A stretch of DNA of 64,000 bases from Rhizobium etli_C (GTDB lineage: Bacteria; Pseudomonadota; Alphaproteobacteria; Rhizobiales; Rhizobiaceae), in NCBI RefSeq assembly GCF_014198605.1, contig NZ_JACIHU010000001.1; one strand, 5' to 3'. A model generated the notes under the pieces. That model worked only from the letters and a program-made list of their open reading frames with translations, had not been told where the DNA came from and did not search any database. Shown here one piece after another: positions 52,879 through 61,876 of the stretch (positions within the stretch are counted from its first letter, which is position 1; each line of letters starts with the position of its first letter). The position numbers were made by a program, and so were the translations under genes.

Positions 52879-54429
52879 ATGACAGACAAGACACCCTTCT
52901 ACATCACCACCGCGATTTCCTATCCCAACGGCAAGCCGCATATCGGCCATGCCTATGAGCTGATCGCGACGGATGCGATGGCGCGCTACCAGCGCCTGGA
53001 CGGCAGGGATGTCTTCTTCCTGACCGGCACCGACGAACACGGCCAGAAGATGCAGCAGACGGCGCGCGCCGAGGGGATTACCGCCCAGGAGCTCGCTGAT
53101 CGCAACTCCGGCGAATTCCAGGCGATGGCGAAGCTGCTCAACGCCTCGAACGATGATTTCATCCGAACCACGCAGGAGCGCCATCACGAGACGTCGCGCA
53201 ACATCTGGAAGCTGATGGCCGACAATGGCGACATCTACAAGGACAGCTATGCCGGCTGGTATTCGGTGCGCGACGAGGCCTACTACCAGGAAAACGAGAC
53301 GGAGCTGCGCGCCGACGGCGTGCGCTACGGCCCGCAGGGCACGCCCGTCGAATGGGTGGAAGAGGCAAGCTATTTCTTCAAGCTCTCCGAATACCAGGAG
53401 AAGCTGCTGGCGCATTACGAGGCCAATCCCGATTTCATCGGTCCGGCCGAGCGCCGCAACGAGGTGATCTCCTTCGTCAAATCGGGGCTCAAGGACCTGT
53501 CGGTCTCGCGCACGACCTTCGACTGGGGCATCAAGGTGCCGAACGATCTGTCCCACGTCATGTATGTCTGGGTCGACGCACTGACCAACTACATCACCGC
53601 GACCGGCTATATCGAGGACAGGAACGGCCCGCGGGCGAAATACTGGCCGGCGGATGTCCACATCATCGGCAAGGACATCATCCGCTTCCATGCGGTCTAC
53701 TGGCCGGCCTTCCTGATGTCGGCGAAGCTGCCGCTGCCGAAGCGGGTCTTTGCCCACGGCTTCCTGCTCAACAAGGGCGAGAAGATGTCGAAGTCGCTCG
53801 GCAATGTCGTCGATCCCGTCAATCTGGTGAACCATTTCGGTCTCGATCAGGTGCGCTACTTCTTCCTGCGCGAAGTGTCCTTCGGCCAGGACGGCAGCTA
53901 CAGCGAAGAGGCGATCGGCACGCGCATCAATTCCGATCTCGCCAACGGCATCGGTAATCTCGCCAGCCGCTCGCTGTCGATGATCGTCAAGAATTGTGAC
54001 GGCAAAATCCCGGAATGCGGGGCGCTGACCGACGAGGACAAGGCGATGCTGGCGCAGGCCGACGCGCTGCACGAGTCGACGCGCGAAGACATGGGGAAGC
54101 AGCAGATCCACCGAGCGCTTGCCTCGATCATAGCCGTCGTTTCCGAGACCGACCGCTATTTCGCCGGCCAGGCGCCCTGGGCGCTGAAAAAGACTGATCC
54201 GGTGCGCATGGGTACGGTGCTTTACGTCACCGCCGAAGTCGTGCGCCAGATCGCCATCCTGCTGCAGCCGTTCATGCCGGAATCATCAGGCAAGCTGCTC
54301 GATCTCGTGGCTGCGCCTGGCGACAAGCGCGATTTTGCCGCCCTCGGCGAGGCCGGCCGCCTGATCGCCGGAACGCCGCTCGAGGCGCCGACCCCGGTCT
54401 TCCCGCGTTACGTGGCTCCGGAGGCTTGA
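52879..54429 (+). CDS. metG: Methionyl-tRNA synthetase
   Basis: The 516-residue class I synthetase lacks the C-terminal dimerisation domain. It has AISYPNGKPHIGHAYELIAT (HIGH), GTDEHGQKMQQ, the connective peptide, and KMSKSLGNVVDP (KMSKS). It charges tRNA-Met and initiator tRNA. The ATG at 52879 gives MTDKTPFYITTA, the usual start. tatD follows after four bases. Confidence 0.97.
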   Translation: MTDKTPFYITTAISYPNGKPHIGHAYELIATDAMARYQRLDGRDVFFLTGTDEHGQKMQQTARAEGITAQELADRNSGEFQAMAKLLNASNDDFIRTTQERHHETSRNIWKLMADNGDIYKDSYAGWYSVRDEAYYQENETELRADGVRYGPQGTPVEWVEEASYFFKLSEYQEKLLAHYEANPDFIGPAERRNEVISFVKSGLKDLSVSRTTFDWGIKVPNDLSHVMYVWVDALTNYITATGYIEDRNGPRAKYWPADVHIIGKDIIRFHAVYWPAFLMSAKLPLPKRVFAHGFLLNKGEKMSKSLGNVVDPVNLVNHFGLDQVRYFFLREVSFGQDGSYSEEAIGTRINSDLANGIGNLASRSLSMIVKNCDGKIPECGALTDEDKAMLAQADALHESTREDMGKQQIHRALASIIAVVSETDRYFAGQAPWALKKTDPVRMGTVLYVTAEVVRQIAILLQPFMPESSGKLLDLVAAPGDKRDFAALGEAGRLIAGTPLEAPTPVFPRYVAPEA

Positions 54430-54433
54430 GGCC

Positions 54434-55216
54434 GTGCTGATCGATACGCACTGCCATCTGGATTTCGCCGACTTCGAGGCCGAGCGCGACGAAATTGTCG
54501 CGCGCGCGCATCGGGCTGGTGTCAAACAGATGGTGACTATCTCGACGCGCGTGCGCAAGCTCGACGGGCTGCTCGCGATCACCGAGAAATATCCTTCAGT
54601 GTTCTGCTCGGTCGGTACGCATCCGAACAATGCCGACGAAGAGCTAGATATCCAAACGGGAGAGTTAGTGCGCCTTGCCAACGCCCATGAGAAGGTGGTG
54701 GCGATCGGCGAGGCGGGTCTCGATTATTTCTACGACACGCAGAAGCCTGAGGACCAGCAGACCGGCTTTCGCCGGCATATTGCCGCCGCGCGGGAAACGC
54801 AGCTTCCGCTCGTCATCCACAGCCGCAGCGCCGATGAGGACATGGCTTCCATCCTGACCGAGGAAACGGGGAAGGGGGCTTTTCCCTTTATCCTGCATTG
54901 CTTTTCGGCGGGTCCGGAACTGGCGCGAACCGGCGTCGAACTCGGCGGCTATGTCTCCTTTTCCGGCATCCTGACCTTCCCGAAGTCGGAAGAGCTGCGC
55001 GAGATCGCCAAGACGATCCCGCATGAGCGGCTGCTGGTGGAAACGGACGCGCCGTATCTGGCGCCGAAGCGCTGGCGCGGCAAGCGCAACGAGCCGTCCT
55101 ATGTCGTCAATACGGCCGAAGTGCTCGCCGAGACGATCGGCCTTTCCTACGCGGAGATCGCACAGATCACGACGGAGAACGCTTTCCGCCTGTTCTCGAA
55201 AATGCCGAGGATCTAG
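54434..55216 (+). CDS. tatD: TatD-family metal-dependent hydrolase
   Basis: The 260-residue TIM-barrel nuclease-type enzyme has DTHCHLDFADFEAERDE (metal His), GEAGLDYFYDTQKPE, HCFSAGPELARTG, and VETDAPYLAPKRWRGKRNEP. TatD proteins act as DNA exonucleases in stress and apoptosis-like decay in relatives. GTG start with GGAGG about 15 bases upstream, spanning the metG stop. It is part of the metG-tatD-MBL run. Confidence 0.93.
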   Translation: MLIDTHCHLDFADFEAERDEIVARAHRAGVKQMVTISTRVRKLDGLLAITEKYPSVFCSVGTHPNNADEELDIQTGELVRLANAHEKVVAIGEAGLDYFYDTQKPEDQQTGFRRHIAAARETQLPLVIHSRSADEDMASILTEETGKGAFPFILHCFSAGPELARTGVELGGYVSFSGILTFPKSEELREIAKTIPHERLLVETDAPYLAPKRWRGKRNEPSYVVNTAEVLAETIGLSYAEIAQITTENAFRLFSKMPRI

Positions 55217-55220
55217 CGGC

Positions 55221-56036
55221 GTGCTCTACCGGCGGCGTTTCACCATTCTCGGCTGTTCGTCGTCACCGGGCGTGCCGCGCATTTCTGGCGACTGGGGTGC
55301 CTGCAATCCCGACAATCCGAAAAATCGGCGCACGCGCGCCTCGTTCATGGTGCAGCAATTCGGCCCTGAGGGCGTCACGACGGTTGTCGTCGACACCGGG
55401 CCGGATTTTCGCGAGCAGATGATCCGGGCAGGCGCCGACCATGTCGATGCCGTGCTCTACAGCCATCCGCATGCCGACCACATTCACGGTATCGACGATC
55501 TACGCGGCTATTTCCACAATACCCGCCGCCGGGTGCCGATCTTTGCCGACCAATACACGATGGACAGGCTGCGTGAAGCCTTCCGCTATTGCCTGGAAAC
55601 GCCGCCCGGCAGCAATTACCCGCCGATCGTGCTGCCTGTTGTCATCGAAAATATCGACGAACCCGTCGAAATCCGCGGCCCCGGCGGCAAGATCGACATT
55701 TACCCGCATATCCAGCAGCATGGCGATATCCATTCGCTCGGCTTCCGTGTCGGCGACGTGGCTTATTGCAGCGATATCAGCGATTTCCCGCCGCAGACCG
55801 TCGAGAAGCTGCAGGATCTCGACGTTCTGATCATCGACGCGCTGCAATATACCTATCATCCGAGCCATCTGTCGCTGGAACAGTCGCTCGATTGGATCAG
55901 CCGGCTAAAGCCGAAACGGGCGATCCTCACCCATATGCACACGCCGCTCGACTACGACGTGGTGATGGCCGAGACGCCGGACCATGTGGTGCCGGCGTAT
56001 GACCAGATGAGCTTCGAGACCGAGGTCAGGCTCTAA
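55221..56036 (+). CDS. MBL-fold metallohydrolase (PhnP/phosphoribosyl cyclic phosphodiesterase-like)
   Basis: The 271-residue protein has the metallo-beta-lactamase motif SHPHADHIHGIDDLRGYFH and HGDIHSLGFRVGDVAYCSDI, then AILTHMHTPLDYD. The sequence GCSSSPGVPRISGDWGACNP at the N terminus matches the PhnP-like subgroup that follows tatD in Proteobacteria. The GTG at 55221 is five bases behind the tatD stop; the longer frame overlaps tatD and is rejected. Its stop overlaps the convergent TerC gene by four bases. Confidence 0.88.
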   Translation: MLYRRRFTILGCSSSPGVPRISGDWGACNPDNPKNRRTRASFMVQQFGPEGVTTVVVDTGPDFREQMIRAGADHVDAVLYSHPHADHIHGIDDLRGYFHNTRRRVPIFADQYTMDRLREAFRYCLETPPGSNYPPIVLPVVIENIDEPVEIRGPGGKIDIYPHIQQHGDIHSLGFRVGDVAYCSDISDFPPQTVEKLQDLDVLIIDALQYTYHPSHLSLEQSLDWISRLKPKRAILTHMHTPLDYDVVMAETPDHVVPAYDQMSFETEVRL

Positions 56037-56659
56037 AGCTTGAACCCGCTCGCTTGCACGTACGGCCACAGTTCGACGCCACCGCGGTGGATCATGTCGA
56101 GCGAGACGTACAGGATGATTAGCAGACCGACATAGGCGATCCAGCGATGGCTGCTGAGCAACCGGGCGATCAGGTTTGCGGCGATACCCATCAGCGCGAT
56201 CGACAGGGCAAGACCGATAACCAGCACGCTCGGATGTTCGCGCGCAGCACCAGCAACGGCGAGCACGTTATCGAGCGACATCGAGACGTCGGCGATGACG
56301 ATCTGGGTCGCCGCCTGGAAGAAGGTCTTTTTCGGCGCGCCTTCGGCACCCGCCGCCTCGTGGCTCTCGTGATGACCGGCGCGAAGCTCGCGCCACATCT
56401 TCCAACAGACCCATAGAAGCAGGAGTCCACCGGCCAGCAGCAGACCGACGATCGCCAGCAGATAGACCGCGACGCTGGCAAACAGAATACGGAGAAGGGT
56501 CGCGGCGACGATGCCGACGATGATCGCCTTGCGGCGCTGCGTAGCCTCGAGGCCGGCAGCGGCAAGACCGATAACCACTGCGTTGTCGCCAGCGAGAACG
56601 AGGTCGATAGCAATGACCTGCAGCAAAGCCGTCAAACCGGCTGCCGTAAACATGTCCAT
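56033..56659 (-). CDS. TerC family integral membrane protein (YjbE-like)
   Basis: The 208-residue protein has six to seven helices with the TerC signature acidic residues: VIAIDLVLAGDNAVVIGLAA and IVIADVSMSLDNVLAVAGAA. Relatives export manganese or protect against metal and tellurite stress. The ATG at 56659 (MDMFTAAGLTAL) follows GGGGATATTTC; the frame to 56761 is non-homologous. No yybP-ykoY riboswitch is visible upstream. Confidence 0.88.
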   Translation of the reverse strand: MDMFTAAGLTALLQVIAIDLVLAGDNAVVIGLAAAGLEATQRRKAIIVGIVAATLLRILFASVAVYLLAIVGLLLAGGLLLLWVCWKMWRELRAGHHESHEAAGAEGAPKKTFFQAATQIVIADVSMSLDNVLAVAGAAREHPSVLVIGLALSIALMGIAANLIARLLSSHRWIAYVGLLIILYVSLDMIHRGGVELWPYVQASGFKL

Positions 56660-56830
56660 ATGAAATATCCCCAATGCGTCAAGAGCCGTGCTAGCGTCTC
56701 GGCGGTTTAACGTCAACCGCTGAAGGACGCCGCAGGCGATGCAATTCACCGGACGGTACATCCGAAACAGCTGGCGGCAACGTTACGGAGCTGCCTGCGC
56801 CGCCGCCGCCAAAGCCATCGTCCTCGTCGT

Positions 56831-56855
56831 GGAACATTCATCCCGGCTGCCGGTT
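56831..56855 (+). promoter_or_regulatory. Candidate EcfG general-stress promoter
   Basis: GGAAC (56831-56835) and GGTT (56852-56855) are separated by 16 bases, near the alphaproteobacterial general stress consensus GGAAC-N16-CGTT. It lies 65 bases before the stress-type gene at 56920. Confidence 0.4.
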
Positions 56856-56919
56856 CTCCGAGTCAGGAAACCAGGCGTCGGGTCGGCGGCTGGAACGCGA
56901 CATCGAGAGGAGAGTTCCC

Positions 56920-57588
56920 GTGAGCAACATTCACAACGATACCAACCCGGGCTTTTCAGGCCCCGTGGGCGGCGGCAGCCTTACCGCCTTTTTCGACAGC
57001 CGGTCGGAGGCCGAATCCGCGGTTTCCCGTCTCGAGGACGCCGGCATCCCCGTGGCGAGAATAAGATTGATGCCGGGATATGAGGCGGATGAAAAAAATG
57101 CCGGCGTCATGAGAGACGACCGCAGCGGCTTCTTCGACGCGCTGGCCGACTTCTTCTTCCCGGACGAGGACCGTGCGATGTACGCGGAAGGGCTGCGGCG
57201 AGGCGGCTTCCTCGTTCAGGTCAACGATATCGATGACGCGCTCTACGAAACCGTTCATGATATCCTGGACGACGAGGGCAGCATCGACATCGACGAGCGG
57301 GCGGATCTCTGGTTATCGGAAAGCGGACGCCAAGGTGGGTCGAATACCGGTTTTGCGGGCTCGGCCCATGGCGGTAAGGCCGCGGACGACCTGGCAGTAT
57401 CCGAAAGCGCATTCGAAGGGTCGGCTTCCGACGAGGCGCCGGTCGCAGTGCGCGACACCGCGCATGGAAGCGCCAAGGTTCGTGCTTATAAATTCACCGG
57501 CGCTTCCACATCATCGAACGATTCGCAACAGCAGTCGCAGACGCAAGGCGGATCGCAGCAGAGCCAGAGTTTCCGGCGCGATCATTGA
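56920..57588 (+). CDS. General-stress-protein-like protein with acidic middle and Gln/Ser-rich tail
   Basis: The 222-residue protein begins with GGSLTAFFDSRSEAESAVSR followed by LEDAGIPVARIRLMPGYE, the ferredoxin-like fold of the GSP17M/YflT group. A FFDALADFFFPDEDRAMYAE helix and an acidic stretch come next. The last 60 residues are Ser/Gln-rich (SNDSQQQSQTQGGSQQSQS), probably disordered. GTG start with GAGAGGAGAG at good distance. Function unknown. Confidence 0.7.
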   Translation: MSNIHNDTNPGFSGPVGGGSLTAFFDSRSEAESAVSRLEDAGIPVARIRLMPGYEADEKNAGVMRDDRSGFFDALADFFFPDEDRAMYAEGLRRGGFLVQVNDIDDALYETVHDILDDEGSIDIDERADLWLSESGRQGGSNTGFAGSAHGGKAADDLAVSESAFEGSASDEAPVAVRDTAHGSAKVRAYKFTGASTSSNDSQQQSQTQGGSQQSQSFRRDH

Positions 57589-57650
57589 TGTGCAGCAAGG
57601 CCGGCGGCAATGCCGAGCCTCACTGCGCTCACTTATTCGAGGACAAGTCG

Positions 57651-58031
57651 ATGCAATCATCCATCAACCGCGACGGCTTTCTTCCGCCCGATCCCGATGA
57701 ACTGGTCGCGGAAGGCGAACCGCCTTTTGCCGATGCGGCCGCCGAGTCCGCGCGTGACAGGGCCGACCAAAGTCTGCACCACCTGCAGCGGGAATTACGG
57801 CTGCTTCAGGCCCGCATCGGCCTGCTGCGTGACGATGCGGAAGCAGCGCTGAAAGCCAAGGCAACATCCGTCGATGCGAATGCCCATATGCAGCTTGGCG
57901 ACTATCCGTGGCTGAAACTCGCCATCGCCACCGGCGCAGCCTTCGTCGCGGCGAGGGCGATCAGAGGCTTGCCGTTCGGCGTATTGCTGGCCGGATTTGC
58001 CGGTCATGTCTCGCAGACCAGACGGTGGTGA
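57651..58031 (+). CDS. Small C-terminally membrane-anchored protein (126 aa)
   Basis: The hydrophilic helical body (RDRADQSLHHLQRELRLLQARIG, about 40-63, coiled-coil-like) is followed by a single C-terminal hydrophobic helix (LKLAIATGAAFVAARAIRGL...). This layout resembles ElaB/DUF883-like or phage-shock-associated proteins. GAGGACAAG precedes the ATG at 57651. It follows the stress-type gene on the same strand and may share its promoter. Confidence 0.6.
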   Translation: MQSSINRDGFLPPDPDELVAEGEPPFADAAAESARDRADQSLHHLQRELRLLQARIGLLRDDAEAALKAKATSVDANAHMQLGDYPWLKLAIATGAAFVAARAIRGLPFGVLLAGFAGHVSQTRRW

Positions 58032-58085
58032 ACGATCCGGCATGCTTCCGGATCGAACAAGGCGCGTGGCCTGCGCCTGCCGAAA

Positions 58086-59243
58086 TCAGGGCAGGGGAAG
58101 TCGGCGGCGGACGATCGCGGTGTGGTAATTGGTCCCATGGATCAGGCCGTCGTCGCAAAAGTCATAGCGAGGATTGTGCAGCGGTGCCGAGTCACCGTTG
58201 CCGAGGAACACGAACACGCCGGGTGCATGCTTCAGAAAGTGTGCGAAGTCCTCGCTTCCCGTCATCGGCTCCCGTGCCACGCGAACATTTTCCTCTGGGA
58301 GAATGCTCTGGGCGGCGGCGAAAGTCTCCTCGACCAGATCGGGATCGTTGAGGAGCGGAACGAATTCCCTGCTGTAGGTCACCTCGGCCGAGACATTGTA
58401 GGCGAGAGCGGTTCCCTGCGCGATGATGCGCATCTGCTTCTCGATTTCGGCGCTGACCTCCGAACGGAAGCTTCGTGCGTCGCCCAGGATCCTTGCCTCT
58501 CCCGGCAGCGCGTTTCGAGTTCCGTCGGTGATGAGTTCGGTGACCGAAACCACGGAAGTGTCCGCAGGACTGAGGCGGCGTGAGACGATCGTCTGCAGGT
58601 TGGTCACAAGGGAGCAGGCGGCGACGAGAACCTCGTTGCCCCAGTGGGGGCGCGCAGCATGGCCGCCGACACCTGTAAGCTTGATTTCGAAATTGTCTTC
58701 GGCCGACATGATCGCGCCCGGCCGGGTTTCGAATGTGCCGACGGGGAGGCCGGGCATGTTGTGAATGCCGTAGATCTCCTCGAACGGATAGCGCTCCATC
58801 AATCCGTCTGCGAGCATGGCAAGCGCGCCGCGTCCCCATTCCTCCGCCGGCTGAAAAATGAAACGGACGGTTCCGTCGAAACCGCCTTCCTCGGCAAGCA
58901 GTTTGGCGGCTCCGAGAAGCATGGTGGTGTGCCCATCGTGGCCGCAGGCGTGCATGACGCCCGGGTTCGACGATATGTAGGGAAGATTTCCCTGCTCGGA
59001 AATGCGAAGCGCATCCATGTCGGCGCGCAGCGCGATCGAGCGGTTGCCGGATCCGCGCTTGAGCGTGCCGACGACACCGGTTCCTCCAACACCCTCCGCC
59101 ACGTCGTCGAGGCCGAACTCGCGCAGCTTGGCCGCGACGAAGGCTGAGGTGCGCTTCTCCTCGAATCCGAACTCGGGGTGGGCGTGCAGGTTGCGCCGCC
59201 ATGCTGTCATGTCGTTCTTCAGAGCATCGATATCGATCGCCAT
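58086..59243 (-). CDS. M20 family amidohydrolase (HipO/N-acyl amino acid hydrolase type)
   Basis: The 385-residue zinc enzyme has RRNLHAHPEFGFEEKRTSAF, RADMDALRISEQ, HACGHDGHTTMLLGAAKLLA, QPAEEWGRGALAML and GGHAARPHWG. This is the amidohydrolase (hippurate hydrolase) branch that removes acyl groups from amino acids. The ATG at 59243 follows GGAGGAGTTTGA and almost abuts the upstream stop. It is the last gene of a three-gene operon with a diaminopropionate lyase. Confidence 0.85.
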   Translation of the reverse strand: MAIDIDALKNDMTAWRRNLHAHPEFGFEEKRTSAFVAAKLREFGLDDVAEGVGGTGVVGTLKRGSGNRSIALRADMDALRISEQGNLPYISSNPGVMHACGHDGHTTMLLGAAKLLAEEGGFDGTVRFIFQPAEEWGRGALAMLADGLMERYPFEEIYGIHNMPGLPVGTFETRPGAIMSAEDNFEIKLTGVGGHAARPHWGNEVLVAACSLVTNLQTIVSRRLSPADTSVVSVTELITDGTRNALPGEARILGDARSFRSEVSAEIEKQMRIIAQGTALAYNVSAEVTYSREFVPLLNDPDLVEETFAAAQSILPEENVRVAREPMTGSEDFAHFLKHAPGVFVFLGNGDSAPLHNPRYDFCDDGLIHGTNYHTAIVRRRLPLP

Positions 59244-59244
59244 T

Positions 59245-60486
59245 TCAAACTCCTCCGCCCGCAATCTGCTTTACAACGTCGAGAAGCATGTTCGCACCGG
59301 CGACCAGATCCTCGTCCGGGGTCTTTTCCTTGGGATTATGGCTGATGCCGCCAAGGCTCGGCACGAAGATCATCGCCGAAGGAGCGATCCGCGCGATCAT
59401 TTGCGCGTCATGGCCCGCACCCGAGGTCATGCGACGGACCGTGTGTCCGCGCCTGGCCGCTGCCTTCTCGATCAGCTCGACGATCTTGCCGTCGAACGCC
59501 ACCGGCTGAAAACGGGCGAGGCGCTCGACCTCGAAGGACACGCCTTCCTCCTTCGCCACCTGCGCAAGGTAGGCTTCGAGACCGGCCTCCTCCTGCCTCA
59601 GCCGATCCTCGTCCGGATCGCGAAGATCCACCGTAAAGGTTGCGCGGGAAGGGATGACGTTGATCGCGTTCGGCTCGAACTTCATGCAGCCAACCGTCGC
59701 CACTGTCGGGGTGTTCGAGTTCCTTGCGCGCTCGCGCAGGAAGGTGATGACGAGCGCGGCGGCATGTCCGGCGTCGCGACGCATCGAGATGGGTGTGGTT
59801 CCCGCATGGTTGGCGTCGCCGCTGATCGTCACCCGCTGCCAGGAGATGCCCTGCAGGTTTTCCACGGCGCCGATCTGGATGCCTTCGCGCTCGAGAACCG
59901 GGCCCTGTTCGATATGCAGCTCGATATAGGCATGCGGCCGGATGAAGCCCGGCTGATGTTCTCCATCGTAGCCGATACGCCGCAGTTCCTCGCCAAGTTT
60001 CGTTCCATCTGTTCCCACAGTCGCAAGAGCGGTGTCGACATCGAGGCCGCCCGCGTAGACGAGCGATCCCATCATGTCGGGGGCGTAGCGCACACCTTCC
60101 TCGTTGGTGAAGGCGGCGACCACGATCGGACGCGACGGCTGGAAACCCGCCGCGACAAGCGTCTCGATGACCTCGAGGCCTGACAGAACGCCATAACATC
60201 CGTCATAGATGCCCGCGTTGATCACGGTATCGATGTGCGATCCGAGCATGAGCGGTGCTTGCTTGGAAACGGCTGCGGGCTTCCAGATTCCGAATATGTT
60301 GCCGATACGGTCGACGGCAACTTCCAACCCGGCCTGCTCGATCCACGAGACGAACTTGTCACGTCCGAGCTTCTCCGTATCCGAAGCCGCGAGACGGATC
60401 AGCCGGCCGTCGTCGTCACGACCGATGTCGCCGAGTTCAAGGATTCGGCCGAGCAGCCGTTGGGAATTGATGGAGATTTCGCTCAT
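59245..60486 (-). CDS. Zn-dependent M20-type hydrolase (N-carbamoyl amino acid hydrolase/allantoate amidohydrolase type)
   Basis: The 413-residue enzyme has GSHIDTVINAGIYDGCYGVL, EVIETLVAAGFQPSRPIVVA, FTNEEGVRYAPDMMGSLVYA, HIEQGPVLEREG and the late GAGHDAQMIARIAPSAMIFV. This marks the AllC/HydC-type branch that hydrolyses ureido or amide groups. It overlaps the lyase stop by four bases and ends two bases before the next hydrolase start, so tight cotranslation is likely. Substrate unknown. Confidence 0.85.
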   Translation of the reverse strand: MSEISINSQRLLGRILELGDIGRDDDGRLIRLAASDTEKLGRDKFVSWIEQAGLEVAVDRIGNIFGIWKPAAVSKQAPLMLGSHIDTVINAGIYDGCYGVLSGLEVIETLVAAGFQPSRPIVVAAFTNEEGVRYAPDMMGSLVYAGGLDVDTALATVGTDGTKLGEELRRIGYDGEHQPGFIRPHAYIELHIEQGPVLEREGIQIGAVENLQGISWQRVTISGDANHAGTTPISMRRDAGHAAALVITFLRERARNSNTPTVATVGCMKFEPNAINVIPSRATFTVDLRDPDEDRLRQEEAGLEAYLAQVAKEEGVSFEVERLARFQPVAFDGKIVELIEKAAARRGHTVRRMTSGAGHDAQMIARIAPSAMIFVPSLGGISHNPKEKTPDEDLVAGANMLLDVVKQIAGGGV

Positions 60487-61712
60487 AACGCCACCTTTTC
60501 CTTAACTCCGCCTTGGCCGGAGTTTTTCGCTGCTATGTCTGCCGGCGTTGCGCCGACAAACTTCTCGTAAAGAATGGGGTCGGTCGCGCCCTCAGTGTTG
60601 ATGAGGAAGACGCGGGATTGCGTATCAAGGCCGATCTTCGTCCGCAGTCCCGGATCGGCGGCAACCTTCAGAAGGGCCGCGAGACCTACGCCGCCGCTTT
60701 CGCCGGCAACGACCGCCGGGTCGGCCCCACGAGGGCTCGCAAGCAGCTTCATCGCGTCGATCGCGTCGGGGTCGTCGACCGTCATGAATGCGTCCGCGGC
60801 ATGCGACAGGATCCGCCATGCCACCAGCGATGGCTCATAGCACTCCAGCATCGCCATCACGGTGGCCTCTCCATGATCGACTTTCGCCATATGTCCGGCG
60901 CGCGCTGTCTCGACGATGCAGGCTGCGCGGGAGGGATCGACAACCACGAAGAAGGGGCGCTTGTCGCCAAAAAGCACCGAGAAGTGACCCGCAACCGTAG
61001 CGGCGATGCCGCCCACGCCCGCCTGCACGAAAACATGGGTTGGCGGCTCCGGCATCTGGCGGAGCGCCTCGGTCAGCAATGCGGTATAGCCCTGCATGAC
61101 GAAGCCTGGGATGCGTTCGTAGCCGGGCCACGACGTGTCGGAGACCGTGATCCAGTTCTTCTCCTCGGCAACGCGCGCTGCTTCGCGAACGGAGTCGTCA
61201 TAATTGCCGTCGACCCGGATCATATCTGCGCCATAGCGGGCAATTGCGTCGATGCGCTCCTTGCTGACGCCCGAATGAACGAAGATCGAGCATTTGGCGC
61301 CGACGAGCTGGGCGCCCATGGCGACGGAGCGTCCGTGGTTGCCGTCCGTCGCGCAGGCGACCGTCATTTTCGAGGCGATGGCTCTCACATCGTTGTTCTG
61401 CAGTTCTGCCACGTCCACTTCGCGGCCAAGGCGCCTCGAAGCCTCCTCTAGAACGAGCCGGATCACGGCATAGGAACCGCCGAGCGCCTTGAAGCTGCCG
61501 AGGCCGAGGCGATGGCCCTCATCCTTTACCAGGATCGAACCGATCCCGATCTCACGCGCAAGATTTACGAGCGAGAGCAAGGGAGTGGGCTCGTGGCTCT
61601 CGCGACGATGCAGGAAACGTTCGACGGTCTTGGCGGCCTCAACCCCCAGCATTTCGGCGTCGACGGCCTCGAGGGGTTTGCGGTAATCGGCGTGTTCGTT
61701 CAGCAGGAGCAT
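60483..61712 (-). CDS. dpaL: Diaminopropionate ammonia-lyase
   Basis: The 409-residue PLP enzyme resembles YgeX: KDEGHRLGLGSFKALGGSYA carries the PLP Lys, CATDGNHGRSVAMGAQLVGA follows, and QAGVGGIAATVAG is the phosphate loop. It degrades 2,3-diaminopropionate to pyruvate and ammonia. The N-terminal segment (VERFLHRRESHEPTPLLSL) matches the family. It is the first gene of the operon, divergent from an Lrp/AsnC gene by 164 bases. Confidence 0.88.
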   Translation of the reverse strand: MLLLNEHADYRKPLEAVDAEMLGVEAAKTVERFLHRRESHEPTPLLSLVNLAREIGIGSILVKDEGHRLGLGSFKALGGSYAVIRLVLEEASRRLGREVDVAELQNNDVRAIASKMTVACATDGNHGRSVAMGAQLVGAKCSIFVHSGVSKERIDAIARYGADMIRVDGNYDDSVREAARVAEEKNWITVSDTSWPGYERIPGFVMQGYTALLTEALRQMPEPPTHVFVQAGVGGIAATVAGHFSVLFGDKRPFFVVVDPSRAACIVETARAGHMAKVDHGEATVMAMLECYEPSLVAWRILSHAADAFMTVDDPDAIDAMKLLASPRGADPAVVAGESGGVGLAALLKVAADPGLRTKIGLDTQSRVFLINTEGATDPILYEKFVGATPADIAAKNSGQGGVKEKVAL

Positions 61713-61813
61713 CGGGACACCCTTTCGAAAATGCGTATGCTCTGATAATTACTTCATTCCGATCGGAATAAGCGCTGTATTTTGATGCCGTTTATGCAAT
61801 GTTCGCTCATTGC

Positions 61814-61854
61814 TGCCGCCAAAATGGAGCGTTTTCTCACATTGCCGCCAAATG
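61814..61854. promoter_or_regulatory. Directly repeated Lrp-type site in the dpaL/Lrp intergenic region
   Basis: TGCCGCCAAAATG (61814-61826) is repeated as TGCCGCCAAATG (61843-61854), 29 bases apart, close to three helical turns. It is a natural binding pattern for an oligomeric Lrp/AsnC protein; binding is inferred. Confidence 0.5.
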
Positions 61855-61876
61855 TTCCTCTCAAAGGGGTCGATGT

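Noticed and set aside
56660..56920. yybP-ykoY (Mn2+) riboswitch before TerC
   Set aside because: No conserved core or expected hairpin pair found on the minus strand.
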